DNA of 64,000 nucleotides from Faecalibacterium sp. I3-3-89 (GTDB lineage: Bacteria; Bacillota; Clostridia; Oscillospirales; Ruminococcaceae), in assembly GCF_023347275.1 (NCBI RefSeq), contig NZ_CP094468.1, forward strand, positions 1,550,001 to 1,614,000, written 5' to 3'. Of this stretch, positions 35,428-43,465 are shown piece by piece. The notes beneath the pieces are model-generated. The model was not told the origin of the DNA, made no database searches, and saw only the letters and a list, made by a program, of their open reading frames with translations. The translations under genes and the position numbers were made by a program. Every line of letters begins with the position of its first letter. The first letter of the stretch is position 1.

Positions 35428-37599
35428 TCAGCCTTCATAATCGTACATCCATGCAGAATCGTACTCCCCTGCGGAGTCATAATATAAGTCATAATATGCG
35501 GACTCATGAAAGGGATCCCACGGACCATAGTCATGGAGCGTTACCCATTTGTTTGGTTTCCAGTTTGGTTTCCAGTTTGGCTGCTGGACGCTCTCTTGGC
35601 CCGACAGCCATATCCACTTACCCTGACTGTCCTTTACCCATCCTCTTACTTCCGGCTGCTGAGCGCTTGTTTCCGGCTGCTGAGCGCTTGTTTCCGGCTG
35701 CGGGGCCGTGGTGAGGCTGTCCGGCGAGAGAGTCGTCAGCCCGCTGAGGTCACCGACGGAGGGGGCCGGGGCGTCCTTCCTGCTGTCCTGCTTCCCGCCC
35801 GCGAGCTTTACGATGTTACCGGTAAATGTCTTCCACACCGTCTGGTCGGAGGCGGGCTGCTTCGGCCGCTGGGCCGTGGTAAGGCTGTCCGGCGAGAGAG
35901 TCGTCAGCCCGCTGAGGTCACCGACGGCACCCGTTCCCGGCTGAGTCAGCCCGGGCAGTCCGCTCAGGGAGCCGCCTTCCCGACCGGAGAGGACCGTTCC
36001 CCATTGCTCTTTCTCCTGCTTACGGCGGGCGATCGCCTCCTCCACCCGGGCGGTCTCCTGCGCTTTCTGCTCCTCATCGCCAACGCGGTACACGAGGATC
36101 AGTTCCCTGCCGCTTTGGCGCAGGGCGGTCTCATCCGAGAATGTTTTTCGATCATATCCCGTCTGCCCCACAACATAGAACCGATAACGCCCTTCATGAG
36201 ACAGTTCGAGTTCGAATGCACCATTCATGCCGACCAGATCTTTGATCCGGGCCAGCGGAATGACTGCCTCCATCTCCTGCCCTTCCCCATCAAGGAATCG
36301 GACGCGGAGTTCATCGACCTCCTTTGCAAGCTCCCGCAGCGAGTCGCCTGTCATCCGAAAGAGTGTGCCGTGGGCATCGAAGCGCAGGACCTTGTTGACC
36401 GGGTCATACTCTGCCGTGGTCACATCTGCAAGCTCCTGTGTGCCATCCGGATGGGTGATCACGCCCATGGCCTCGTACATCTGCTTCACACGGCCCGGCA
36501 CCTCGCCAGCCTGCGTGTCCGGAGCGTCGTCCTCGTCGTCGTTGTTCTCGGTATCATCGGGCTGTTCCGGCTTATCCGGCTTGTCCGGCTTGTCCGGCTT
36601 GTCCGGCTTGTCCGGCTGCTCCGGCTGGGAGGGCGTCCGCCGGTCGTAGCTGTAGTCCTCCTTCTTGTTCCCGTCGGGGTCGTAGCGAGTCAGACTGCCG
36701 TTGTGGCCGCTGGAGAGGGCGTCATTGGAGATCTCGCCGACATCTCCGCCGCCGATGGCCGCAGTTTTGCCGCCGGTGCTTGCGCCCGCCTTGGCCTCCA
36801 CCTCGGCGTCGCCGGAGATGATGATGTGATTGGGGTTGTCGGGGTTGCTGGGCGGCGCATCCGGGTCTATCTCGCGGCCTTCCGTGCCTGCGCCGTCGCC
36901 GATGCCAGCCGCGCCGGAGCGGGAGGGATGCAGATTTTCATTCGCATCGCCGCCCGTGGCCGACACCTTGCCGCCGGAAATTTCGATGTCGCGGCCCTGG
37001 CCGTACACACCGCCGCCGATACCGGCAGCGCCCTCGCCGCCCACGGCCTCTATCGTGCCGCCGGTGATCTTGATGTTGCTGCCGGTGCTCTCCATTCCGC
37101 CGCCGATGCCTGCGCCGCCGTTGTCGCCGCCCTCGGCGGTGAGGGAGCCGTCCTTGCCCTTGTCGTCCTTGATGGTCAGGGTGCCCTCTGGCTCGTGGCC
37201 GTCCTTCTCGAGGCCCGCATTGTAGCCGCCGCTCTTCAGCTCGTTTTTGCCGTCCAGCTCGATGGTCGCATCGCCATTGCCCTCGACCCGGACAGCAGCT
37301 TCGCCCTTATCGCTGGCGTCGATCTTCAGGTCGTCGAAGGTGACGTCCACGTCGCCCTCGGAGGTGTCGATGGTGACGGTGTTCTCCTTCGACTCGCCGG
37401 TGATGACGGTGTCGGTGTCCTCCACATCCTTTTCGCCCTGTGTGACCCTGTTCGTGCCTTCCGTGCTGCCCGCTTTCACGGTGATGTTGCCGTCGGCGAT
37501 GTCCCACTGGGCCGCGTAGGCCGGGATGCCGGAGCTTACCACGATGCCTGCGATGACGGCGGCGGCTACGCCCCGCCGGAGTGCACTTTTCAGTCTCAT
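35428..37599 (-). CDS. Secreted Gly-rich beta-helix-like (putative carbohydrate-binding) protein A
   Basis: A 723-residue exported protein. Residues 1-29 are a Sec signal peptide ending AYA, identical to that of the neighbouring paralogue. Residues 30-300 form an acidic beta-rich domain with stacked GGAGIGGG, AAGIGGG and AIGGG turns, like Cthe_2159-type carbohydrate-binding beta-helices. Residues 322-350 are a Pro/Asp/Lys linker with five PDK units. After a second globular region, a GDLSGLTTLSPDSLTT block occurs twice and ETSAQQP twice. The C-terminus is Tyr/Asp-rich (YYDLYYDSAGEY). No LPxTG or membrane anchor. Ligand unknown. ATG at 37599 with AAAGGAGACGTACT. Confidence 0.7.
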   Translation of the reverse strand: MRLKSALRRGVAAAVIAGIVVSSGIPAYAAQWDIADGNITVKAGSTEGTNRVTQGEKDVEDTDTVITGESKENTVTIDTSEGDVDVTFDDLKIDASDKGEAAVRVEGNGDATIELDGKNELKSGGYNAGLEKDGHEPEGTLTIKDDKGKDGSLTAEGGDNGGAGIGGGMESTGSNIKITGGTIEAVGGEGAAGIGGGVYGQGRDIEISGGKVSATGGDANENLHPSRSGAAGIGDGAGTEGREIDPDAPPSNPDNPNHIIISGDAEVEAKAGASTGGKTAAIGGGDVGEISNDALSSGHNGSLTRYDPDGNKKEDYSYDRRTPSQPEQPDKPDKPDKPDKPDKPEQPDDTENNDDEDDAPDTQAGEVPGRVKQMYEAMGVITHPDGTQELADVTTAEYDPVNKVLRFDAHGTLFRMTGDSLRELAKEVDELRVRFLDGEGQEMEAVIPLARIKDLVGMNGAFELELSHEGRYRFYVVGQTGYDRKTFSDETALRQSGRELILVYRVGDEEQKAQETARVEEAIARRKQEKEQWGTVLSGREGGSLSGLPGLTQPGTGAVGDLSGLTTLSPDSLTTAQRPKQPASDQTVWKTFTGNIVKLAGGKQDSRKDAPAPSVGDLSGLTTLSPDSLTTAPQPETSAQQPETSAQQPEVRGWVKDSQGKWIWLSGQESVQQPNWKPNWKPNKWVTLHDYGPWDPFHESAYYDLYYDSAGEYDSAWMYDYEG
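36570..36622. repeat. 9-bp tandem repeat encoding the PDK linker
   Basis: Units of GTCCGGCTT (with one ATCCGGCTT and flanking CTCCGGCTG variants) in tandem, in frame with gene A. Length changes by whole units would lengthen or shorten the linker by three residues. Confidence 0.8.
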
Positions 37600-37624
37600 A
37601 GTACGTCTCCTTTCGTTCTGTGTA

Positions 37625-39328
37625 TCATGCAATGCCGTCGCTGCGGCTCAGGCGCTCCGTGCGAGGGGAGTAGACCGGAACGAGCAGTGGCTTCTTATCC
37701 TCCTCGGGAGCGATGGCCTCAAATTGGGAAGCCAGCTGTTTCAGGGACTCGTCAAGCCCGATCCTCGGCGTTTCCTCTCTCGCAGGCTCGAGCCACCAAT
37801 CCAAACTCGGGTGGTCGGCCCTTTTTTTCGCGAGTTGGAAGTCCATCTCCCGCTTTTGTTTCAGTAATTCGTCGAGTTCACGTCTGAGTTCTTCACTCGT
37901 TTTTCGCTCTACCTCTTCGTGTTCGTGGGTCAATATCAGCCACTCCTCCACCTCTGGTATCCACAACTCCCGAAAGCGCTCCGACAGGTCATCCCGCGTT
38001 TCGCCGTCCAGCCGGAGGCTGATGTCCTCCCTGTTCTGCTTCAGCTCCACGTCAGCGTCCTCGCCCGCCGCGTCGGCCATCTTGTCCACGCTATAGTGGG
38101 TCATGGTGTCCTGATACCGGAAGAAGATGTCCTCCACGCCGTCCTCCCGGAGGCTGGGGATGTCGGTGGTGACGGTGGAGCGGGGGGCGGCGCTCTCAAT
38201 AAGCACCGCACCCCCCGGGGCGAGGACCTCTCCGGTGTCGGAGGCCTTTACGCCGCCGACCATGGGGCCGATGCCGCTTTCCGTGACCCCCGAAAGGTCC
38301 AGCCGCTGGATGGTGACCCGGCTGGAAAAGAAGCCCTTGACCACCATGCCGCCGGGCAGGGGTTCGGGGGCATTCTCCTGTGCCGGGGGCTGGACGTCAT
38401 CATCGTCGTCGTCGTCGTCCTCGTCCGGCTGGGGCGTGGGGGTGGAGGTGTAGTCGTAGCCCATCCCCTCCATCACGGTGCCGTCGGGGCCGTAGCGGGT
38501 CAAGCGTCCTCCCGTTACCTTGTGGTCGGCGTCAGAAAGGGACTCCGTGGGCACTTCGCCGTACGTTCCGCCGATGGCCGGGGCCTTGGCGTCCGTCATC
38601 TGACTCCCCGCCTTGGCCGTCACCTCGGCGTCGCCGCAGATGTAGAGTTTTCCCGGGTTCGGGTCGTCGGTGTCGTCCGACGCGCGGCCTGCTCCGTCGC
38701 CGATGCCTGCCGCGCTGCTCCCGCCCACGGCCTCGATGGTGCCGCCCCGGATGGTGATGCTGCTGCCGGTACTCTCCTTTCCGCCGCCGATGCCTGCGCC
38801 GCCGCCGTCGCCGCCCTCGGCGGTGAGGGAGCCGTCCTTGCCCTTGTCGTCCTTGATGGTCAGGGTGCCCTCCGACTCGTGTTCGTTCTTCTCGAGGCCC
38901 GCATTGTAGCTGCCGCTCTTCAGCTCGTTTTTGCCGTCCAGCTCGATGGTCGCATCGTGGTCGCCCTGCACGGTGACGGCGGCATTGCTCTCCCGGACAG
39001 GGCTGTCATCGCTGCCATTCCCCTCCTTCTTGCCGCTGACGTCGATCTTCAGGTCGTCGAAGGTGACGTCCACGTTGCCCTCGGAGGTGTCGATGGTGAC
39101 GGTGTGCTCCTCCGACTTGCCGGTGATGACGGTGTCGCCCTCATCTTTTACGAAGTCGTTATCGCCCTGCTTGACGTTGTTCGGCCCCTCGGCGTCGCCC
39201 GCCTTCACGGTGATGTCGCCGTCGGCGATGTCCCATGTTCCCGCATAGGCCGGGATGCCGGAGCTTACCACGATGCCCGCGATGACGGCGGCGGCTACGC
39301 CCCGCCGGAGTGCGCTTTTCAGTCTCAT
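37625..39328 (-). CDS. Secreted Gly-rich beta-helix-like (putative carbohydrate-binding) protein B
   Basis: A 567-residue paralogue of protein A, 25 bp upstream in the same transcript. The signal peptide (1-29) is identical and the acidic beta-helix-like domain is nearly identical in long stretches (LTIKDDKGKDGSLTAEGGD). It diverges after about residue 200. A linker with eight consecutive Asp (near residue 306) leads to a different C-terminal region with a long charged coiled-coil-like stretch (EEVERKTSEELRRELDELL) and no anchor. The two genes thus share a secretion and binding head on different tails. GGAGGACATACT precedes the ATG. Confidence 0.7.
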   Translation of the reverse strand: MRLKSALRRGVAAAVIAGIVVSSGIPAYAGTWDIADGDITVKAGDAEGPNNVKQGDNDFVKDEGDTVITGKSEEHTVTIDTSEGNVDVTFDDLKIDVSGKKEGNGSDDSPVRESNAAVTVQGDHDATIELDGKNELKSGSYNAGLEKNEHESEGTLTIKDDKGKDGSLTAEGGDGGGAGIGGGKESTGSSITIRGGTIEAVGGSSAAGIGDGAGRASDDTDDPNPGKLYICGDAEVTAKAGSQMTDAKAPAIGGTYGEVPTESLSDADHKVTGGRLTRYGPDGTVMEGMGYDYTSTPTPQPDEDDDDDDDDVQPPAQENAPEPLPGGMVVKGFFSSRVTIQRLDLSGVTESGIGPMVGGVKASDTGEVLAPGGAVLIESAAPRSTVTTDIPSLREDGVEDIFFRYQDTMTHYSVDKMADAAGEDADVELKQNREDISLRLDGETRDDLSERFRELWIPEVEEWLILTHEHEEVERKTSEELRRELDELLKQKREMDFQLAKKRADHPSLDWWLEPAREETPRIGLDESLKQLASQFEAIAPEEDKKPLLVPVYSPRTERLSRSDGIA

Positions 39329-39382
39329 AGTATGTCCTCCTCTGGTCTGTTTGTCGTTCGAGAACCGGTCTTTCTTGATGCA

Positions 39383-39411
39383 AATTTACCAAAAAATCAA
39401 GAGGATGTCAA
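39383..39411 (-). promoter_or_regulatory. Predicted promoter of the two secreted-protein genes
   Basis: Minus strand perfect TTGACA, 17 bp, TAAATT, 55 bp upstream of gene B. Confidence 0.6.
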
Positions 39412-39465
39412 TAAAACCTGCGCGAATTGGGGTGTTTTCGGCGTGAGTGGCACAAAAGGGGCTAA

Positions 39466-39638
39466 ACCTCTCCGTCACGCCTACGGCGTGCCACCTCCCC
39501 TATCGAGGGGAGGCTTTGGCATTCCGGAAGGTTTCGCCTTTACCCGGAGACCTGTCCTCTTCGCCAGAGGCTCCCCTACTAGGGGAGCTGTCACCGAAGG
39601 TGACTGAGAGGTTGGACGGAGGAGAGCCTGACCATGCG
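39466..39638. repeat. Main hairpin repeat family, one copy
   Basis: CCTCTCCGTCACGCCTACGG, then the right arm of the CACGCC/GGCGTG stem, CCTCCCCTATCGAGGGGAGG, TTTGGCATTCCGG, CTCTTCGCCAGAGGCTCCCC, TAGGGGAG, TGTCACCGAAGGTGACTGAG. Opposite orientation to the 33.4 kb copies. Occupies most of the 358-bp gap. Confidence 0.85.
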
Positions 39639-39648
39639 CCGCATACGC

Positions 39649-39675
39649 AAAAAAGCCCTCCCGAGCGGGGAGGGC
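39649..39675 (-). terminator. Terminator of the amino-acid ABC transporter operon
   Basis: Minus strand GCCCTCCCCGCTCGGGAGGGC then TTTTTT (read in two pieces around the loop). Confidence 0.85.
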
Positions 39676-39686
39676 CATAGCCTATC

Positions 39687-40469
39687 TTATTCGGAGTAAT
39701 GCGCCAAAAACTGCTTCGTGCGCTCCTCCTGCGGGTGGTCGATGAGTTGGCGGGCCGGGCCTTCCTCCACCACGACGCCGCCGTCCATGAACATGATGCG
39801 GTCGGCCACGTCCCGGGCAAAGTGCATCTCGTGGGTGACGATGATCATGGTGGTCTTGCGGTCGGCGAGGTCGCGCAGGACGCGGAGGACCTCGCCGGTC
39901 AGCTCGGGGTCGAGGGCGCTGGTCGGCTCATCGAAGCAGAGGATGTCCGGGTGGAGGGCCAGCGCACGGGCGATGGCCACCCGCTGCTGCTGGCCGCCGG
40001 AGAGCTGATGGGGGTAGTGGCCCGCCCGCTCCGACAGGCCCATCTGGGCCAGCAAATCGCGGGCCTGCGCCTCGAGGCGGGCGTGGACGGCCTTTTTGTC
40101 GGCCTTGTAGCCGGGCTGCTCCCGGGCCAGAAGCTCCCCCGCCAGCATCACGTTTTCCAGCGCGGTGTACTGGGGAAAGAGGTTAAAGTTCTGGAACACG
40201 AGGCCGAAGTGGAGGCGCTTTTTCCGCACCTCGCTCTCCCGCTGGGTGGCGGGGTCGGCGGCGTCCCACATGGTCTCGCCGTTCACCCGGATGACGCCGG
40301 TATCGGGCCGCTCAAGGAAGTTGAGACAGCGCAGAAGGGTCGTCTTGCCCGAGCCGGAGGAGCCGATGATGGCCAGCGCCTCGCCCTGCTCGAGGGTGAG
40401 GGAGATGTCTTTCAGCACCTTCGTCTCCCCAAAGTTTTTCCCGATGCCGGAGGCTTCGAGTAATGCCAT
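39687..40469 (-). CDS. Polar amino-acid ABC transporter, ATP-binding protein
   Basis: A 260-residue ATPase of the PAAT family (GlnQ/ArtP type) that powers uptake. Walker A is GSSGSGKTT, Q-loop follows at QNFNLFPQYT, signature is LSGGQQQRVAIARAL, Walker B is ILCFDEPTSALD, and the switch His is in VTHEMHFA. AAGGAGGATAGGAACT precedes the ATG, 14 bp after the permease stop. Confidence 0.95.
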   Translation of the reverse strand: MALLEASGIGKNFGETKVLKDISLTLEQGEALAIIGSSGSGKTTLLRCLNFLERPDTGVIRVNGETMWDAADPATQRESEVRKKRLHFGLVFQNFNLFPQYTALENVMLAGELLAREQPGYKADKKAVHARLEAQARDLLAQMGLSERAGHYPHQLSGGQQQRVAIARALALHPDILCFDEPTSALDPELTGEVLRVLRDLADRKTTMIIVTHEMHFARDVADRIMFMDGGVVVEEGPARQLIDHPQEERTKQFLAHYSE

Positions 40470-40483
40470 AGTTCCTATCCTCC

Positions 40484-41137
40484 TTAGCAGCGGAAATAGT
40501 CCATCTTCTTCTCGGCCCAGTCCAGCAGCAGCGTCAGCGCGCCGACAAAGACGAGGAAGAAGATTGCGGTCGAGAACAGCGGCCAGATGAGGCCCTTGGC
40601 GCTGTATTCCTTCGCCATCATGATGATCTCCTTGTTGGCGATGACATTGGCCAGCGAGGTGTCCTTCACCAGCGTGATGACCTCGTTGCCCATGGGGGGC
40701 AGGATGCGTTTGACCACCTGCAAGAGGGTGACTTTAAAGAAGATCTGGCTCTTGGTCATGCCCAGCACCTGCCCGGCCTCGGTCTGGCCCTTGGGCACAG
40801 CCTCGATGCCGCCGCGGTAGATCTCGGAGAAGTAGCAGGCGTAGTTGATGGCGAAAGCCACCACAGCGGCCACCAGACGGCCCGAAGCGCCGGAGGGCCA
40901 GGGGTTCGTCATGCCCAGCAGGCCCGGGCCGAGGTAGATGACGATGATCTGGAGCATCAGCGGGGTGCCCCGGATGACCCACACGAAGGTCTTGACGACG
41001 CCCCGCAGCGGTGCGCACCGGCTCATGGAGCCAAAGGCCACCACAAGGCCCAGCGGCAGCGAGAAGAGCAGCGTCAGGAAAAACAGCTCACAGTTGAGCG
41101 CGAATGCGCCGGTCAGACGCTCGAGAATCACAGTCAC
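40484..41137 (-). CDS. Polar amino-acid ABC transporter, permease
   Basis: A 217-residue inner-membrane permease with about five helices (HisM/GlnP type). The EAA loop that docks the ATPase reads EAGQVLGMTKSQIFFKVTLL. A GTG start at 41137 is the first codon in frame with a Shine-Dalgarno-like AGGTG 10 nt before it; an internal GTG two codons later is the alternative. Only one permease gene is present, so it should form a homodimer. Confidence 0.92.
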   Translation of the reverse strand: MTVILERLTGAFALNCELFFLTLLFSLPLGLVVAFGSMSRCAPLRGVVKTFVWVIRGTPLMLQIIVIYLGPGLLGMTNPWPSGASGRLVAAVVAFAINYACYFSEIYRGGIEAVPKGQTEAGQVLGMTKSQIFFKVTLLQVVKRILPPMGNEVITLVKDTSLANVIANKEIIMMAKEYSAKGLIWPLFSTAIFFLVFVGALTLLLDWAEKKMDYFRC

Positions 41138-41173
41138 AGGATCACTACACCTATCTTATTATAATAATGTATC

Positions 41174-42019
41174 TCAGTCGGCGAGGGTCAGGCCGTACTT
41201 GTCGGCCAGCGCCTGCATGGTGCCGTCGGCCTTCAGCTCGTCGAAGGCGGTGTTGACGGCGTCGGGGACGTCGCTGCCCTTGCGGAAGGCCACGCCGTAC
41301 TCCTCCACATTCAGCTCGTCCACCATCTTGAGGTCGGCGTAGTCGGTGCCCTCGCCGATCATGGCAGAGGCCAGCGTCAGGTCAAGGATGGCGGCGTCCG
41401 CAGTCCCGGCGGCCACCTCCATCAGGCAGTCGGTCTGGACAGACTTTGCGATGTAGTCGGCCTGCGAGAGGTCGGCATTCTCGGTGATGGTGGTCTCGCC
41501 TGCCGAACCGGCCTCGGCCACCACGGTCTTGCCGATGAGGTCGGCGGTGGAGGTGTAGTCGGTGCCCTCCTTCACCACGACCACCTGCGCGTTCTTGACG
41601 TAGGGCTTGGTGCAGGCCATGTTCTCCTCCCGGTCATCGGTGAGGGTCAGGCCGTTCCAGATGCAGTCGATGCTCTTGGCGGCCAGCTCGGTCTCCTTGG
41701 TGTCCCAGTTGATCTCCACGAACTCCGGCTCGACGCCCAGCTTTTCGCAGACGGCGGTGGCCAGCTCGGTGTCGAAGCCGGTGAAGCTGCCGTCGGCGTC
41801 GGTGTAGTTCATCGGCTCGTAGACGGTGTAGCCGACGACCATCTTGCCGTTGGACTGGATGTAGGCGAGGTCGCTGTCGGCGACGGCAGAGCTTGCCGGG
41901 GCGGCAGAGGCCGAGGCGGCGGCAGAAGAAGCAGCCGTGGAGGTGGATGCGGCACCGCCGCAGGCGGCAAGGCTCAGCGCCATCGCACCGGCCAGAAAAG
42001 CAGAGACCAGACGTTTCAT
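41174..42019 (-). CDS. Polar amino-acid ABC transporter, substrate-binding lipoprotein
   Basis: A 281-residue SBP_bac_3 protein. The lipoprotein signal is MKRLVSAFLAGAMALSLAAC (lipobox LAAC, lipidated Cys20), followed by an Ala/Ser-rich tether (about 21-48). The binding domain has VGYTVYEPMNYTDADGSFTG and FDTELATAVCEKLG. The ligand is an amino acid or cystine-like compound; not resolvable. The ATG at 42019 follows GGGAGGAACTTTGCAT. First gene of the operon. Confidence 0.93.
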   Translation of the reverse strand: MKRLVSAFLAGAMALSLAACGGAASTSTAASSAAASASAAPASSAVADSDLAYIQSNGKMVVGYTVYEPMNYTDADGSFTGFDTELATAVCEKLGVEPEFVEINWDTKETELAAKSIDCIWNGLTLTDDREENMACTKPYVKNAQVVVVKEGTDYTSTADLIGKTVVAEAGSAGETTITENADLSQADYIAKSVQTDCLMEVAAGTADAAILDLTLASAMIGEGTDYADLKMVDELNVEEYGVAFRKGSDVPDAVNTAFDELKADGTMQALADKYGLTLAD

Positions 42020-42102
42020 ATGCAAAGTTCCTCCCTCAGGGGTCAGCAGGCGCGGCCTTCGTTTTACCGCTTTACCGTGCTAAACCGTTAAACTGTGACT
42101 AT

Positions 42103-42131
42103 AGAATAGCGCGTTTTGCCCCGTTTGGCAA
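42103..42131 (-). promoter_or_regulatory. Predicted promoter of the amino-acid ABC operon
   Basis: Minus strand TTGCCA, 17 bp, TATTCT, about 84 bp upstream of the binding-protein gene. A TTTACCG...CGGTAAA-like repeat lies in the leader. Confidence 0.65.
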
Positions 42132-42202
42132 GAGGGAAAGCGATTTTTTTGCGTTTTGACGGTTTCCGCCTGTATTCGAGGGAGGGACATAGGAAAATTG
42201 AA

Positions 42203-42389
42203 CAAAGCCGTGCCTTTCCGGCACGGCTGCGGCTCACGGGCAGGCTGTCCTTCGTACAACCTCTCAGTCACCTTCGGTGACAGCTCCCCTAGTAGGGGAG
42301 CCTCTGGCGAAGAGGTGAAGCTTTGCGGTATGCCAAGGCCTCCCCTCGATAGGGGAGGTGGCATCGCGCAAGCGATGACGGAGAGGTTA
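42203..42389. repeat. Hairpin and one copy of the main repeat family
   Basis: AGCCGTGCCTTTCCGGCACGGCT (42207-42228, read as two 9-bp arms) may end the lipoprotein gene transcript. Then follow CCTTCGTACAACCTCTCA, TCACCTTCGGTGA, CTCCCCTAGTAGGGGAG, CCTCTGGCGAAGAGG, CCTCCCCTCGATAGGGGAGG and GCATCGCGCAAGCGATG. Fills most of the 434-bp gap. Confidence 0.8.
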
Positions 42390-42453
42390 TCCCCTCAGCC
42401 CTCCACTCAGGCCAACACAAGCACCACCAAGCAGTAGTCTCTCTCCTCCTGTG

Positions 42454-42963
42454 TCAAGTCTGCGGGGTCTTGATGGTGGCGTTCGTTTCCAGTGCGAGGT
42501 AATAGCGGTGGCCGTCGCTCTTCTTGTCCGTCATTGTAAAGGCTATGGCGCACATAGGCTGCTGCGGGCCGGAGTATTCCCCATAAGAATCATACCTTAT
42601 CCCCCTGCATTGCTTCATACTCTCCGCCTGCGCCAGCGCGCTCTGACCCGGCTTCACTTCTCCATACCAAAGCCAAACGCTGCCTGTAATCACATAGTCC
42701 TTCAATTCCTCTTCAATGATGTTCTGTGCCTCATCGGTCAGCAGATTTTCACCAGCCAGCCAGTCCGGCTGGAACTGCTGTGCGATGCCCTCGAGCTTTT
42801 TGTCCAGCGTCTCGTCCTTCTGATAGTCACCCCTTTGTTTCATTAGGGAGCGGAAGCACTCTTCCACCTGCTTGGCTTTGGAGCTGCTGTCCGAGCACCC
42901 CGTCATCAGGGCCAGCGCCATCACGCCCGCGAGGGCAAGGGCTAAAAGTTTCGTTCGCTTCAT
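42454..42963 (-). CDS. Putative lipoprotein, unknown function
   Basis: A 169-residue exported protein. The signal MKRTKLLALALAGVMALALM ends in the lipobox MTGC. The mature part is hydrophilic, with GSVWLWYGEVKPGQSALAQAES and a C-terminal beta-rich segment; I do not recognise a family. The ATG at 42963 follows GGAGGAAACGACC; a 23-codon upstream extension has no Shine-Dalgarno and includes the -10. It lies just upstream of, and divergent from, toxin locus A. Confidence 0.7.
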   Translation of the reverse strand: MKRTKLLALALAGVMALALMTGCSDSSSKAKQVEECFRSLMKQRGDYQKDETLDKKLEGIAQQFQPDWLAGENLLTDEAQNIIEEELKDYVITGSVWLWYGEVKPGQSALAQAESMKQCRGIRYDSYGEYSGPQQPMCAIAFTMTDKKSDGHRYYLALETNATIKTPQT

Positions 42964-43003
42964 GGTCGTTTCCTCCATTCGTGCGGTGTGTTTCGGTAAT
43001 TCT

Positions 43004-43032
43004 ATTATAACTTGCCCCGCCGCCTCCCGCAA
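43004..43032 (-). promoter_or_regulatory. Predicted promoter of the 169-residue lipoprotein
   Basis: Minus strand TTGCGG, 17 bp, TATAAT, 41 bp before the start. Confidence 0.6.
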
Positions 43033-43126
43033 GTGCGATTCACGCAGGTTTCAGGCCCTTTCGCGCAGGTTTGGGGGTGAAAAGGCTCCCAGAGGCTCAC
43101 GGGCAGGCGGAATGTGTTCGTTTCTG

Positions 43127-43155
43127 TTTCTTTTCGTCGAAAAGTATGCTATACT
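43127..43155 (+). promoter_or_regulatory. RNA I promoter, toxin locus A, with palindrome
   Basis: Weak -35 TTTCTT, 17 bp, TATACT with extended TGC. The spacer and -35 overlap the perfect palindrome CTTTTCGTCGAAAAG (43130-43144), shared by loci A-D and a candidate operator. Predicted start near 43162. Confidence 0.7.
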
Positions 43156-43205
43156 GGTCTTGCGGCCTTGCCCGCCGACATTGTTCGGAAGGGAGGTGTT
43201 GCCTG

Positions 43206-43307
43206 ATGGTATACGTTTATACGTTTGTGCTGTCTGTCGCAGCGAATGTAGCATCTTACTACATCTGCAAGTGGCTTGACGGATGGCTGAAGGGCCGCAA
43301 GCACTAA
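43206..43307 (+). CDS. Fst-like small membrane peptide, type I toxin candidate (locus A)
   Basis: A 33-residue peptide with a short N-terminus, one membrane helix (about residues 3-21, ending VASYYI), then CKWLDGW and a basic tail KGRKH. This is the shape of Fst/Ldr-superfamily toxins, though the Pro typical of those helices is absent. The Shine-Dalgarno GAAGGGAGGTG is strong. CCTT and AAGG around a CCGA/TCGG stem in the leader could mask it. The region 43196-43231 is repeated at 43358-43394 downstream of the terminator, in the segment transcribed as a convergent antisense RNA. Confidence 0.75.
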   Translation: MVYVYTFVLSVAANVASYYICKWLDGWLKGRKH

Positions 43308-43391
43308 AAAAGGACCCCCTTTCGGAGATAGCAGCTCCGAGAGGGGGTCTTTTCTTTTGGTGTTGCCCGATGGGTAATTTATACGTTTGCT
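43307..43391 (-). ncRNA. Predicted antisense RNA II, locus A
   Basis: Minus strand promoter TTGACT, 16 bp, TATAAT (43398-43425) would start an RNA near 43391 that runs into the toxin terminator from the other side. Its 5' half carries the complement of GGTGTTGCC, GATGG and TTTATACGTTTG, which are the toxin's initiation region. It ends in the shared stem followed by TTTTTT. Confidence 0.7.
43313..43355. terminator. Shared bidirectional terminator, locus A
   Basis: GACCCCC pairs with GGGGGTC and CGGAG with CTCCG across a 3-nt internal loop; T-rich on the plus side and T6 on the minus side. Confidence 0.85.
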
Positions 43392-43465
43392 ATCTTTATT
43401 ATACGCCCTTCCCTGCAAAAGTCAAGCAGTGCGCGGAAAGTTTACAGACTGAGAGGGCTACTCTG

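Noticed and set aside
36570-36622. CRISPR-like or non-coding microsatellite
   Set aside because: 9-bp units are in frame with and inside a coding region; they encode the PDK linker.
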